From Rhodosporidiobolus odoratus (taxonomy: Eukaryota > Basidiomycota > Microbotryomycetes > Sporidiobolales > Sporidiobolaceae), in the NCBI GenBank assembly GCA_034387635.1, contig JAOANU010000004.1:620001-684000 (forward strand): DNA of 64,000 nucleotides, read 5' to 3'. Shown here one piece after another: positions 1 through 12,126 of the stretch (its first letter is position 1; the number at the start of each line of letters is the position of its first letter). A model generated the notes under the pieces. That model was given only the letters and a program-made list of their open reading frames with translations. It was not told the origin of the DNA and did not search any database. The position numbers and the translations under genes were made by a program.

Positions 1-418
1 GCTCCGCCGGTAACCACACGGCTTTGCTCGCCGTTGCAAGGCTGTCCGCGCGACCGAACGATACCGCGGGAGAGTACCTTTAGGTACGTGCAGTCCGCTT
101 TCTCCTTATCTCGTCCTCCTCTGGTCTGATTTGTTTGTCTTTCCCTCATCTGCTTCATATGTCACATCAATCGCCGGTCCGTCTCGCCGTCGATTGCAGT
201 CTTTCCGTCAAGTACTTGCTCTTCGTACGCCTTTCGACCTTACGTCCTGCCATTCCTCCAGCATACATACTCCCAACGCAGCGTCGTGTGAACCCTCTAC
301 TTCTTCCACAAGCGTGCCGACTTATCACTGATCCATTATTCCTGCAGCTGCATTTTCTACCCCGATACAGATCGCTTCGCCCGCGTCCCGCTGCAAGATA
401 CCAGCCCAACCTCCGACA
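1..418. other. Upstream flank, no gene seen
   Basis: No coding region is supported here. Short open frames exist on both strands but have no recognisable domain and no splice continuity. Most of it is probably promoter and 5' leader of the membrane-protein gene that starts at 419; the left edge may hold the end of a gene lying outside the window. Confidence 0.5.
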
Positions 419-1669
419 ATGGCATTCCTCTCCGAGAGTGAATGGAGGTACTCCGGCCCTGGCGACCCGTAAGGCTGAATGCTGGTCCGATGACTGGACG
501 AGTACTGACTTGGTTGCTTCCGCTTTTTTTTCCTACCTTGTGCTCATATCACGCCATCATTCTCCGCCTAATCTTGCTTGACACGACGACAGAGATGTCG
601 ACGGCGCGGCGTGGCACAATGGGACTTTCTCGACCGTCGGCCAGACCCGTTCCCCGTATGCCGGCCAAGTGCCTTTGACCTTTACTGGCACTGGTGTAAC
701 GCTCGACGGCGACTAGTAAGCTAATCTACTCGGGCACCAACATACGAACTGACAGATGAGCATCTCGCAGTAACCCGAACCAAGGGCGCTTTTTTGTTGC
801 TTCGACCACGGAAGCCGATACGGTGTGCGTCTCTGCCTGTCCTTGTCTTCGTCCGCAAATTGGCACTGAACTACGTGCCCTTCCCTCAGATGTGGCACTG
901 GCGTGATGGCGGCAACGCGTACAGGCATGAACACGGAGACATGAACGCAGGCGCTTTGAACGTGGTCAGGTCTGTATTCCATCGTGTTTCGGCTCGACAG
1001 CTTCCTCACGCGTTGTCGAATCTTTCCTACAGATGTGGAATTACGGGACTACCTTCCGGCACGCATACCGTCACCTTCGGCCAGGCTCATGCCGATGTTG
1101 GTGTGCTCTAATTTTCTTGAAAAGCTTTGACTTTTGCCGGGCCAATCGTTTCTCCATTGGCAGGGAGCAGCGGAATTACCCTCGACATGGCCGTAACAAA
1201 CGAGGAAGTCAACACCTCGGGCGACTGGAAATTCCTCGGCGATTTCGACATCACGTGGCCGCCGGAGGGCTTCGAGAACACAGTCGATCACAACGCGCCG
1301 CCCCAGAGCCGTCGTAGGATGGTCTGGTCCCTCAATGCTCCCGCTTCCGCCGGCGGCGTCGACTTCTCCTCGTTCGGCACCGGGACTGCCAACATAGTCG
1401 CACTCCTCATCGCCTTGGTCGGCGTCATGCTCTTCAAGTCGCGCAAGAATCGCCGCAGAACTACTAAGAGTCCTGCGTATGCCCCGATTCGAACGCTGCC
1501 GTGGGCGGACATGCCAATCTCCCCTATGCAGCGATCTGAGCAGGTCATCGACATGGGCAATGCGTCGACTGTTCTGGTCGCTCACAACGCCTTCGGTACG
1601 TTTCCCCCTACCATTGTGTATTCCGACTGGCTGACAAATGCTTCTCCTTCTGTATTAGATCGCTCGTAA
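419..1669 (+). CDS. Single-pass membrane protein, copy A of tandem pair
   Basis: Seven exons (419-468, 593-715, 771-822, 890-969, 1033-1100, 1164-1595, 1659-1669) sum to 816 nt and encode 271 aa. The first ~120 residues look like a beta-rich ectodomain: a GTFSTVGQT segment, then PLTFTGTGVTLDGDY and a GLPSGTHTVTFGQ strand. Around residues 190-215 comes one hydrophobic segment (ANIVALLIALVGVMLF) followed by a basic stop-transfer stretch (KSRKNRRR) and a ~60 aa cytoplasmic tail. There is no clear N-terminal signal peptide. Proteins with this layout are common in basidiomycetes as cell-surface proteins of unknown function; I know no defined activity. Copy B follows directly and shares intron positions and phases in the ectodomain, e.g. 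both split the Tyr codon after Gly-Asp. Unlike B, this copy lacks the Ser/Thr-rich stalk. The start could lie further upstream if a short leader exon was missed. Confidence 0.75.
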
Positions 1670-2629
1670 GGCCGTCTTTCAAGCATGTCTACCGCGCCCC
1701 GCTCGGTAGCAGCCCTTCGTTGATCCACCTTTGCTGGGGAACTAGCATCACCTTTTCGTCTTGGCTTAACTATTCTCGCTCTCATTGTCCCTCTATCTGA
1801 TCTGGGCCCGATCATTTCCGTGGCTTCATGCCTCACGCTCGTTCTGTGCACTCTCTTTGGCTACTCTTTCTTCTCATTTCATCGTGTTTGCCGCTGGACG
1901 GTTTCCTTGTAGGTGGTCGGTGATGCCTCTCCCTTTGTGTTTCGACGAACGGCGAACAAGCAGCTTACAATTCTGACTCACGGCAAAATCGCGATCATCA
2001 TCAAGCAGAAGGGGCCCTTCAACGCTGTGGGTGCAGCCCGCGTGTGCGCCTCACCAGCTCGCTCCTGTAGTTGCTGGAACTCTTCCGCCGACGCTGAACC
2101 CTATCGATGATGTACTCCCTTTTATTTCGAGCGGACCTTCTCAACCCGGGACCCCTGGGTCCGCTCTCGCTGTGAGGCGTGCTCGACAGCGCCTATCGGC
2201 AGGCGCGTCACGGAAGCATCGCATAAAAGTCGCACGCTTGCTTCCTTCAGCCGTTGGCTGGTCCCGATCATGAACACAGGGATAGGAACCCCTCCGCGGG
2301 AAAAGGTGCGTGCTGTCCTCTTCCCCCTCTTCAGCTCCTCCACCCACTATCGCCATCGTACACCTGCTCGCAGTGAAAAGTCAGTTCAATCGCTTGCAAG
2401 ACAAACGGGAACGCCGCTTACGACTCTACAGATCCGCCCTTTCTCACCGCCCGCCGCTTTCCCTTACATACCCTAACCTCCTGTACACTCCACGCCCATT
2501 CACACTCGTTCATTGGCCACAAGAGGTGCGTAGATACTGACTATTCTGTCTATCGAAAGTGATTGATCCGTCTGATATTGCAGCCGAACTTTCCGCCTTT
2601 GGTCTCAATCCGTCTTCTCCTCGGTCACG
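1670..2629. other. Intergenic region between the tandem membrane-protein genes
   Basis: About 960 bases with no supported coding exon on either strand. It should hold the 3' end of copy A and the promoter and leader of copy B, including the likely leader intron at 2526-2583. No repeat or RNA gene was recognised. Confidence 0.5.
2526..2583 (+). other. Probable 5'UTR intron of membrane protein copy B
   Basis: A 58-nt stretch begins GTGCGT, contains a CTGAC branch-like site and ends TTGCAG, 46 bases before the ATG at 2630. It matches the style of the coding introns in the window. That it is spliced is inferred from sequence alone. Confidence 0.45.
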
Positions 2630-4470
2630 ATGGGTCTAACCTTCTACGACGACATCGACTCGTCTTTCTCCTACAAGGACGGCTGGACGCATTACGGCGA
2701 TAGCAACAAGTCAGTTTGCCATCACCTTGCTCTGTAGACGATACATTGCCTGATTCCTCTTGCTTCCGGTGATTTCTCCGGCTGTCTTCCACCTCGTCGC
2801 CCATCGCTTGCTCATACCACAGAGATCTCGATCCTACCGTCTGGTATGACAAAACCTTCTCATCGGTCGATCAGAACCGCCATCCGGGCATGGGCGGCGA
2901 GGTCACCTTCACCTTCACCGGCGAAGCAGCCAGTTTGTATGGCGACTAGTGAGTACGAACCTGCGTGTTCCTCACCAACAGCTGAGCTGACGCCTGAATG
3001 CCGTGCAGCAATACCGATCAGCGTCGTTTCTACTGCTTCGCAGACGATGGCGTGTGTCTTTTCGAACCCTTCTTCCTTGCGCCGGCCAGCTGAATAAAAG
3101 ACCCTTCTCAGGCATATCACTGGTACAATGGTGGATCTGCTGCCGGCGTGGCTCGAGGCTCGCTAAACGTTACCAGGTATTTTTCTCCTCGTTGCTCGCA
3201 GCTTCAGCACCTGATTCTGAAAGGTTCCCTCACAGATGCGCAGTCAGCGGTCTGAGTAGCGGGAAACACACTTTGACCTTCGGCCAGACCGCCGACGATG
3301 CTGGTATGCCTTACCTCACCACGTCTGAGTAGTATTCTTGCCTTTTCTCCCGGCCGCTCAAGCTGTCCGTTTTCTACAGGGAGTAGCGGGGCCACGGTCG
3401 ATTTCGCCGTCGTCGACTCGAGCGGAGCCACAGGCGAGATGTCCTGGTTCTCGCACTTCGACAGCTTGAGCCCGCCAGCGGGGATGGAAGACACGACGAA
3501 GGTTTCGTCTTCGGCGACTCCTTCGAGCACTTCTAGCCCGGTCAGCTCTTCCATCGGCAGCACCATGAGCACGTCTTCGTCGACGTAAGCAGTATGACTA
3601 GCTCCTTTCCCGAAGGATCTCGCTGATTGACGGTTGTCGGCAGGTCGGACAGCTCTTCTTCCTTTTCTTCCTCTACTTCTACCTCTTCCAGGTCGTCTTC
3701 GTCCGCTTCTTCTTTCGTTACCTCTGTACGATCCGCTTCGACCTCTATGCCGGATACATCGGCGAGCCTGTCGTCTCTGCCCAGCGGGTCTACCTTGACC
3801 TTCGGTTCCGAACCGCGAGGTACAGCTTCTCTCGCCGCCGTCGACAAGACCGATTCGGCCAGCAGAGGCAGCGGTGGAGTCAACACGACCGCCGTGGGCG
3901 CTGGCTGCGGCGCCGGAGGCGCACTTCTCCTTGCCTTGGCGGGCTTTCTCTTTTACAAGTCGAAAAAAAACCGCTGGAGCAGTGACAAAGGGACTTCTTA
4001 CGCGCCATCTCAAGCCCCAACGGATGGGACACACCTGCGCTCTTCCTCGATGCAGCAGGCCGGGCGCGTCAACTCGATGTACTCCAATGCCAGTATTCCT
4101 GCGGCCCCATACAACCCTTTCGGTGCGTTTTTTCTCCCCTTCTGTTCTCCAACAGCAGCACTTATACCAAAACCTTCTGCGTACTTCCATCGTAGAAAAT
4201 CGCTTCCATGTCCCTGCCGCCTTCGAAGCGTACCAAGGTCGCCCCGTCTCGACCTACCCCGAGGTGCAAGACGATTCCTCCCCTTACTCTCCGACTTTGC
4301 CCTACCTGCGGGATCACACCTCGCCAGTCGAGTCGCTCCCGTACCCCGGACAGTCGGAGATGGAAGAGCTAGCTTTCCCTCGTCCCCCTTCTCGGTATGT
4401 AGCGCCGGCTGCTCCGTCCCCGTTGATACCACCTTCTCTGGAAGACCCACACTCGTTCCGTCCTCGTTAG
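2630..4470 (+). CDS. Single-pass membrane protein with Ser-rich stalk, copy B
   Basis: Eight exons (2630-2709, 2823-2948, 3009-3051, 3112-3176, 3236-3303, 3380-3584, 3644-4122, 4196-4470) sum to 1341 nt, 446 aa. The ectodomain starts with FYDDIDSSFSY and has a DGWTHYG segment, then VTFTFTGEAASLYGDY and LSSGKHTLTFGQ; this Asp-rich and Trp-rich opening followed by a T/S-G-rich beta unit is typical of a basidiomycete surface-protein family of unknown function. A long Ser/Thr-rich stalk follows (about residues 175-265), probably O-mannosylated. Then comes one membrane segment (GGALLLALAGFLFY) with basic SKKNR after it and a ~150 aa cytoplasmic tail rich in Pro, Ser and Tyr. No classical signal peptide is visible. 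It is the paralogue of copy A upstream: ectodomain intron positions match, and the membrane-exit motif (FxKSxKNR ... YAP) is shared. Confidence 0.8.
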
Positions 4471-4647
4471 CTCTGTCGTAGCCCTACTCGTTAGTTAGTA
4501 TTGCCGCTGGACGGCTCTAATCGTATGCCTCTGTACTCCCAGTCTCGGACTCTTGTCAGAAAGATGGAAGGACAACACGAGAACTGCTTGACATTCACAG
4601 GACACCAACCGACAGACAAGAAAGCTAAACAAGACTGATTGATCCCT

Positions 4648-7600
4648 TCACGCCAACCCAACTCCAAGCGGATCCACTCCCTTGCCCCCACCCGTAACCG
4701 GCGCGGCAGAGAGTGGTTCCTCGACCTTCCCAACCGTCTTCAGCGTCGAGGCTGTCGTCGGCGTCGCAGCACTCGGCGGAGGTGACTCTGAAGCAAACGG
4801 TACGGGCGGCGGCACGGGAGAAGGAGCCGACGATGACACGGCCGTTGAAGGAACTGCTTCTTCCCTGGAGATGGTTTCCCAGGGGTTGACAGAAAAAGTG
4901 CTGGCGATGCTGGATTGGCGGGGAGCTGGGCCAGGAGGGCGAGATGAGGCAGAGAGGGTGAATGGGTAAGACAGAGTGGTAGTTGATGACGAGGGAGTTT
5001 GGTCGGGACGCGGGCGAGGTTGATAGGGTTTGTAGGAAGGTTGAGTGGTTGCCGAAGTGGAAGTGGCGAAAGAAGACGACGAAGAAGGCGAAGTGGCGCT
5101 GTGATTGGTGGAGGTGGCAAAGGTGCTCGAGCCGTTCATACCACCATTCGAGCCTGATACCTCTGCCCCGCTCGCCCAGGGATTCCCAGCCGAAAACCGA
5201 CTCCACATACTCCCCGTCGATCGACCGAGGCTGCCCGTTCCTCCCGTGGCTGGTACAGCAGGCGGCAGCGTGCTCCCCCCTCCTACAGCACTTTTCTGCA
5301 AGGGGTCCCCTGCACTTGGGCTTGGGCTCCCCCACCCCGCCCCATCCGCCAATTCATCCGCTCCTTGACTCCCCCCCATAGCCTTACAACTCCCACTACT
5401 CCCTTCAACCCCATGCCCCAACTGAGCCGCCATCTCCGCCTCCTGCACCACCCTAGCCGCCTGAGCCTCCTTGTACTGCCTCGCCGCGTCTTCTCCGAAT
5501 TTGCGAACGCTCTTCCAGGCGGACCAGCCGAGTTTCTGGACAGACGCGACGGTGTCCGACAGTGGGGGTTGCTGTACGGAATCGCTGAAGCGAAGAGAAG
5601 AGGGTGAGGCGGAAGGCGAGGAGGAACGGGAGGTGGAAGTGGGTGGAGGAAGAGGCGCAGAGAGGCGGGAAGGAGAAGTAGCCGAGTTGGAAAGGGAGAG
5701 ATTGGCAGACTGGGCAGTCAGAGGGTTAAAGACCGGATCGCTGTCTGTTTGACCAGGCTCGACGATCCTCGTTTCCGTTAGTGTCGGTTCTTGCGGTAGC
5801 GCTCCCGGATCGTTCGAGAGCGGTGAACCGTTCATGTCTTCGTCGCTTCGACCAAACAACTCGAACCACCACTGTACGTCCTGAGGGTTGAAAAGAAGGA
5901 CGCCCTGATCTGCATCGGGGGCCTTCGAGTCGGGGTTGTCGAGAGAGGGGTTGTAAGACGGGTTGCGGAATCGAGGCTTGAGGGTGAGCTGGTCCTCCTT
6001 GCCCTCTCCTCCTACCTCTAGGTCAAATACCGACTCCCACACGCTCGAAGTCCGTTCCCTCACCCGCAACTCCGCCCGTTCCCGCTCCGAATTGAACAAG
6101 AAAGTCCCACTCTCACCGCCGTAACTCTCCCGTACAAGGTGCTGCAACAACGTTTCGTTCCACTCGAACCTGTCCGGGAATTGTCGTTGAACCTGATAGA
6201 TGCAGTCGAGGAACTGTTGAAAGACGGGACAGGTCTCCTTGAAGGAATGAGAAGAAGGGGCGAATTGCTTGGTAACCGAGGCCAGGAAGGCTTGTTGAGT
6301 CGAAGCGTCGTCCCCTAGCTTCTGGACGAAGGCGACGCGATCGTTACACAGATGTCCGGATCGGTCGGCAAACTTGTGTCCGTACGAGACCCAGTCCTTC
6401 TCGATCAGAACGGCGAGACCTCGGGCGGTGCGGAAGAAGGGATCGAGGCAGAGCTGGGGGAGGGCAGAAAGCTGGGAGGTGCGGTCCCAGCCGTCGGAGC
6501 AGTGTACCAGGGCGTGAGAGTTGTTGATATGGACTGTGCGGACGATGGTCAGGACGCCGTCGAGGATGTTGGTGAGATGGGGCAACCAGCCGGTCCGGCG
6601 GAGAGCGGCGCGGTCGAGTACTCCAGACGTTTCGGCGTAGGCAAGGGCTGCGCAAGTTTCGTCAGCTTGTCCAATCCAACAGGTTTGGCTAATCGAACGA
6701 GGAGGTGTGAGCGCACCGTCGAAAACGCCGGACAAGCTCGACCTCATGACATGGATGTTGTCAATTCCCAAGTACTCCTTCTCGCAATTCTTGTAGTACA
6801 GCATGTTCTCTGTCCCCGCTCCCTTGACCGAATTAGCGTACGCATTCTTGGTCGGTCGAGCGTCGATGATGATGTTGAGCGGAGTTGCGCCGTAGACCAC
6901 TCCGCCGCTGGACGGGTCGAGAGGTGCTGAAGGGGAGGAGGGACGGTCGGAGACGGACATGGGCGTGAGTGAGTGAGAGTGCTGTGAGTGGGAGGAAAAG
7001 ATCGCTTCAATGAGCTTTTCATCCTGGATGGAGCGGGCGTTCTGAGTAATCCCGACCATCGGCTGGGACGAGCGAGTGATCGAGCCCTACGACACGCAAT
7101 GCGTCAGCATGCACGCGTGAAGAGGCATCTGGACAAGCAAACGAGGTTGGCCCAGTGCAAATAAACGAGACCGGGTATGCGACTCTTGCTGCGATACTTG
7201 ACAGCATAGCTCAGGGTCGTGTCGGATATCCGGGCTGGTACTACGATCTGAGCGGGATATGACGGACAAAACTGCGACAGCCCAGGTGTCAGTAGACCGG
7301 ATATGATCAGAAAGGGGACAGTCGCGCGCACCTGAAAGTCGGCATTGATGCTGGTGAACCTCCAGGCCTTGCTCCTGCTCCCAACTCCCATCCTCGCAAA
7401 CTCTTCTTCCGGACTGTAGATGTCCCACCCGGCCCTCCCCTTTCCCTTTGTATCCTTGCCATGCCGCCCCCGACCAAAGAAGGCATACCGGTTCTCCAGC
7501 CCGCCTGTCGAAAAGCTCGCGCAGAGTCCCTTGAGCGAGTCCCAGACACTGTCTGCTTCCTGAGTGGTGACGAAGTCGAGAGAGTAGGTGAGGTTGTCGC

Positions 7601-8172
7601 GGGTGCGGAGGATGAGGGGAGAGGGTGAGCCGGTGAGAGTAGGTGGGGAGCGGGTGACCGAGTGGAGGAGCGGAAGGGGAATCTGCAGCGCAGCAAGTTG
7701 TCAGACCGACTCTGTGAGCAAGGCAGTACGTTGGAGCGGGGCGGATAGCGTACCCAGAGTTCAGTTTCACGGTCGACCCCACCGTGACGATTGTGTCCCG
7801 TGGTCGCCCCGTTCGAATGAGTAGCCTCGCCAGTGTGGTTGAGCTGAGCTACTTGTTGAGGTTTAAAGATGATGTGGTGGGTAGTCAGGTGTAACGAGGC
7901 TTGAGTTTGTTGATGATCAAGTGGGGAGGACGACGAGGTGGATGAGCCATCAGAGCGCGACAGTCTCATGCAGGGTATCTGCGAGTCATCGAATGAGCTT
8001 GTCAGTCCTCTAGATCAGATGGCCCTGGGAGTCTCAGCTTATGTCGCCCAGCGCTGTCGAGAGGTTAGTCTGATGAGAACGCCTCGAGCGCTCCGAGGAT
8101 GAATCTCACGAAAGATGACGGCTAAAGCGATGAGGACAGGAGACGCACAGTAGTAGCCTCTATCTGGTCCAT
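4648..8172 (-). CDS. YMR1: Myotubularin-family phosphoinositide 3-phosphatase
   Basis: Five exons read on the minus strand (8172-8149, 7978-7754, 7682-7332, 7271-7143, 7086-4648) sum to 3168 nt, about 1055 aa. The family removes the 3-phosphate of PtdIns3P and PtdIns(3,5)P2 on endosomal and vacuolar membranes. The signature CSDGWDRTSQ is intact, with catalytic Cys near residue 439 and the Arg of the Cx5R loop. N-terminal LHLTTHHIIFK marks the PH-GRAM domain; YRSKSRIPGLVY, SRSSQPMVG and LIEAIF are myotubularin core motifs. The start was placed at an 8-codon first exon because it restores the usual N-terminus before the GRAM domain. The last ~350 residues are Ser/Pro-rich low-complexity tail, much longer than in the yeast protein. 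The core is interrupted by a ~25 aa Ser/Pro insert. It reads away from the AP-1 gene's direction of origin as the downstream member of a head-to-tail pair. Confidence 0.9.
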
Positions 8173-8262
8173 CTCGCACAGACCCAAGTCGGAAGAGTGA
8201 GAACGAGATGAGCAACAGACAAGAACCATTCGCGGTCACTGGCAGACCATGCAATCTGAATA

Positions 8263-8278
8263 TTGAATGTACATTCAA
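8263..8278. promoter_or_regulatory. 16-bp perfect palindrome upstream of myotubularin gene
   Basis: TTGAATGTACATTCAA is a perfect inverted repeat 91 bases upstream of the proposed myotubularin ATG, in the gap between the two minus-strand genes. Its half-site TTGAAT resembles the TGAAT/ATTCA half-sites at 11890-11908. A dimeric-regulator site is a guess. Confidence 0.3.
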
Positions 8279-8465
8279 CGTCGTCCTCATTTCTCCTTCC
8301 TACTACTCAATCACAGAGCCCCTCTCGAATCTTTGACAGGAGTGACCTCCGAGTCAGCCCCCAAGACGCGAACAGCCACACTACTTCGGCATTCTCCCCT
8401 TTTCTCGCAGTCTCTTTCCAAAGATCAAGGCTCCAACTCAACACGCCCTTTCCCCTCTTGACCCA

Positions 8466-11400
8466 CTACAGCAACAAGTCCTCATCCCTCCCTCTCCCCC
8501 CTGCTCCCCCCACAGCCTGCGGCGTCGGTCCCTCATACCCATAGCTTCCTCCCCCGCCTCCCCCACTTACAGCAGCGCCCGAAGCCAACCCACCCCAGTT
8601 ATCCATACTCATCCTCGCCAGACTGGCATAAGGATCCAGCGCTTCATCCTCTGTCCCACTCGACATAGTCCGCCCTCCTCCTCCTCCTCCTCTGCTGCCG
8701 ACACCTGGAGACGTCATCGACGACGAAACCGGCCCATCTTCTTCGTCTCCATCGACCACCGACGACAAGGCCCCCGGGTTGAGTGCCGTTCCCGCTTCGT
8801 CGTCTTCGTCTTCGTCACCTGCGTCGTCGTCGACGAGAAGTCCGGCGGCGGCACCGCTTGCGGCTCCTTCAGCAGCGCCTAGGCCGTAATCCCCTCCCAT
8901 TCCCATGGCGTCGCCGGAATCTTGTCGCATAGGTCGTGGGGGGACGAGTGGAGCGGCGTTTGCTAAAGGCTGTGCTGATGACGAAGACGACGAGGAGCCG
9001 GGGTTCATGGAGGAAGAAGTATTGGAGGGAAGGGCCGAAGGTCGAGCCGACATTCGCAACGCTTCAAGGTAACTCTCCTTGGCCTCGGGATTGAGCGCCG
9101 GCGAATCGTGAAGAAACTTGGGCCTGGCCCCTCGAACGAACGTATGCGCTTCTTTCGCATAGATACTGCTCAACGTTCCGGTATGCAGTAGGAGTCGATC
9201 GAGAACGTTTCGATCCATCGCTTCGGATTCGGTAGAGATGGTGGGTTTCTCACAGAGGACGATGGCTTCGGCGGCGGCGGGATCGGTGGAGAGGAGGCGC
9301 CAGTAGATGTAGCCTCGGTCGCGAAGGTCGGGGTTGTCGACTTCTTCGGTGGCCCATTTGAGCACTTTGGGGACGAGCGTTTGGCCGGCAGTGGGTCGCT
9401 TGATGAAGAGTTTGACGGTGGCGGTGAGGAGAGAGAGTTGTACCTACGTGCGACGGAATGGCTCTCGTATCAGCCCACGCCGACACACACGAAAGAGGAC
9501 GAATGGAACGCGAGGAAAACGTGACACGCACCTCGACCGTCTCCTCCAAAAACGTCTCCAAAAAATCCTCCAACAGCTCGTCCGAATTCTCAATCCTATC
9601 CGCATACTGCCCGACGATCCAAATCATAGCCGCCTTGGCGTCCGGCGTATCAAGCGCGTCGAGGTTTTCACACAAGGTACCGATGATTCCTTCGTATTGG
9701 TTGGGGTAGCGGCGGAAGATGTCCTGTTCGACAAGGTCCGACTTTTGCATCAGCCTGGCTCTACACCGACCGGCGGAGGACGAGATCTGAACAAAGAAGA
9801 AAGCCATCGACGAACCTTGATCACCACAATAGCCTCCTGAACGACATAATTAACTTTGGTCTGCACCAACGCCAGCAGAACCGAGATGCACAAGTCGGCT
9901 GCGCTTGAGATCTTGATGGCTAGTCGACCGATGGTCCGGACCGACTTGCGGACGAATTCGACGTCGACTTCGGAGGCGTATCTGGGTTAGGCAAGGAGGC
10001 GAGGGTGCATCAGAAAGGTAGTCCCGTGTACCACGAAAGCAGAGGAGGGGCGAGGGGATCGAGACACGCTATCGCGAGAACAGAATTGCGGAATCAAGGT
10101 GAAGGAAATAACCAAAAACGCACTCTTTCAACTCGGCCAAAACCTGTTCGACATTCCTCTCCCTTGCCAATCGATATATGATCTCCAACTTTGCCAACTT
10201 GACATAGATCGGATCGTTGTATTTGCAGAAGAAGACTTTGACTTCGTTCTGGAGGACTTGGGGACGACGTTGGATGATTAGGTGAATGTTGCGGAGGGCT
10301 ATGTATTGAACTTCGGGACCGGATGAGAGGAGGGTCACTGTGGGCAGGAGGGGTCAGGAACGCGAAGTAGTGAAAGTGCGAGGGTGGGAAGATGTGGACG
10401 GACCGAGAGGTGGGCTCAGCTTTCTGCATAGGTCTTCGATCACAGTCGTGCTGCCCATGTAGTTCATCAGGTACAGGATAACTTTGACCGTGGCGAGGAC
10501 GACGGCTGAATTCGAAGCTTGTAATCGGATCGAGACTTGTTCTGCTAGGAGCTCGGCATCTTGCTGCTCATCCGGAACGTAGTACATGAGGGATTCGAGG
10601 ATGTAGGTCTGGCCCCACCTACAAACTCACTGGAGTCAGTCGCCATCGAGGAGCGGGTTTGAGACGACAGGTGGGATTAAAACAGAAACACACTCTGATG
10701 CCTCGCCCATCGCCCTGACCAACCTTCTCGCAATCTCCCCATTCAACCGCAGATGAATATTGTCACTCCTCTCACTGATCTCGGTCAACGCCGCCACCGC
10801 ATTCGCAATAACCGTCGGATTCGGATCCATCAATAAATCCCTCAACCCATTGATGAACCCTTCCTTCTCGACGAGCCGTCGATCGTGCATGTACAGCTTC
10901 GCGACCGCAGTCGCCGCCGTTTTTCGAACATACGGGTCGCGGTCCTTCAGAGTGTGGTGGAGGGGTTCGAGGAGGGCGCGGAGGACTTCGGGGACGGGAA
11001 TGTAGGACATTGTGCGGATGGCGAGGGCGCGGATGAGGGCGTTCTTGTCGTGGGCGTCCTGTGTGCGGTCAGAATGAGTGGTCACAAGAGCATTAGCATG
11101 TTCGGTCTTGATGTGAGGAGCAGAGACCAGGCACGCACGCTGAGCAACCCCGGCAGAGCATGCTTGACCATCTCGGGCTTGACTCGTGCATAGTTGATCA
11201 GGAAGAGGTAGACCATCTTCTTGATCTCGAGGACTTGAATAGAGAGGCAGGCGAGGACGTCGGGATAGAGGGGAGACATGTCCTGCAAGGGAAGAAAAGG
11301 AACCGACTGGCATCAGCATTCGTTTCGGCGAGCCCGTGACCCTAGGAGGAGAGAAGGTGCAGCGTACTTGACCCATTGTCATGCTCGCAACCTGAGTGAC

Positions 11401-11708
11401 CGCAGGGGCACAGTCAAGCGGCGGCAGTCAAGGGAGAGAAGCAGCAACAAGCTGTCAACAGACGGTTGCGAGCCTGGTTGAGAGGGACAGCACGCACGAC
11501 TCGCTTGAGGACCGTCTTTCGCCTGACAAAGTTCTTGTCCTTCTTGTCAGCCTGTAGCTCTGCCCTCAACCTGTAGGTAATCGCAAGTAAAGAGAAGGTC
11601 GTCCGTCGGCCCCACTCGGTGTTGTCAGCTCTAACGGTCCGTCAAGAGAATCGCAAGTGGAACGTACTCTTGTAGCTTTCCGCGGGTGAAGAGTTTGGCG
11701 TCTGCCAT
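8466..11708 (-). CDS. APL2: AP-1 complex subunit beta (beta-adaptin)
   Basis: This is a large subunit of the clathrin adaptor that sorts cargo between trans-Golgi and endosomes. The ATG at 11708 opens with [16 protein letters not shown], and the next exons give the adaptin hallmarks [38 protein letters not shown] and [18 protein letters not shown]. Later HEAT/ARM repeats include [33 protein letters not shown] and [19 protein letters not shown]. Roughly ten exons split the gene; a very short exon carries VASMTMGQ. The trunk ends near the residues encoded at 9060, and the remaining ~190 aa are acidic and Gly/Ser-rich linker with no recognisable ear domain, as in several fungal beta-adaptins. 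AP-2 beta cannot be fully excluded, but the N-terminus fits AP-1/AP-2 beta of the APL2 type best. It shares a divergent promoter with THO2. Confidence 0.88.
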
Positions 11709-12126
11709 GGTGGGCAGGGGAGGAGATCAAGGTCGAGGTGGGGGTCGAGCGAGAGAGGGGTTACCGTCGGAGGGCACAGTCGCAGGCAGAGCAGGTGAGG
11801 GCGGCCACGAGGAGTATGCTGACAGTTCTGTGCAGCCGCAGGACGCTTGTAGACGAGAGCAACGGGATCGAATAGCGGAAACTTGAGTGATGAATATTCA
11901 TGAATTCAAACGACGACAACAATGAATCCGATCCACTCGAGTTCCCCTTGAGCTACTAGGAAACAGCCGGTCCGAATTTGTTGTACTGATTAGTAAGATC
12001 AGTGTCTTTACCGAATTGCCGATAATTGTGTTGACCTCGTCCTCCTCCTCCGCAACTTGATAATTCCCAGAGCGAACCTTAACCGGCTGCTCTCGCTCGT
12101 CAGTTGCGTCTGACTGTGACAGAGCC
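11709..12126. promoter_or_regulatory. Divergent promoter region, AP-1 beta / THO2
   Basis: A 418-bp gap separates two ATGs pointing away from each other. It contains the AT-rich palindrome ATGAATATTCAT (11890-11901), overlapped by ATTCATGAAT and followed by TGAATTCA, which stands out in GC-rich surroundings. No coding exon is seen. Function as a shared promoter follows from gene orientation; the role of the palindrome is unknown. Confidence 0.5.

Noticed and set aside
3204..4190. 328-codon minus-strand frame
   Set aside because: Lies antisense across introns and exons of membrane protein copy B; basic low-complexity composition, no domain.
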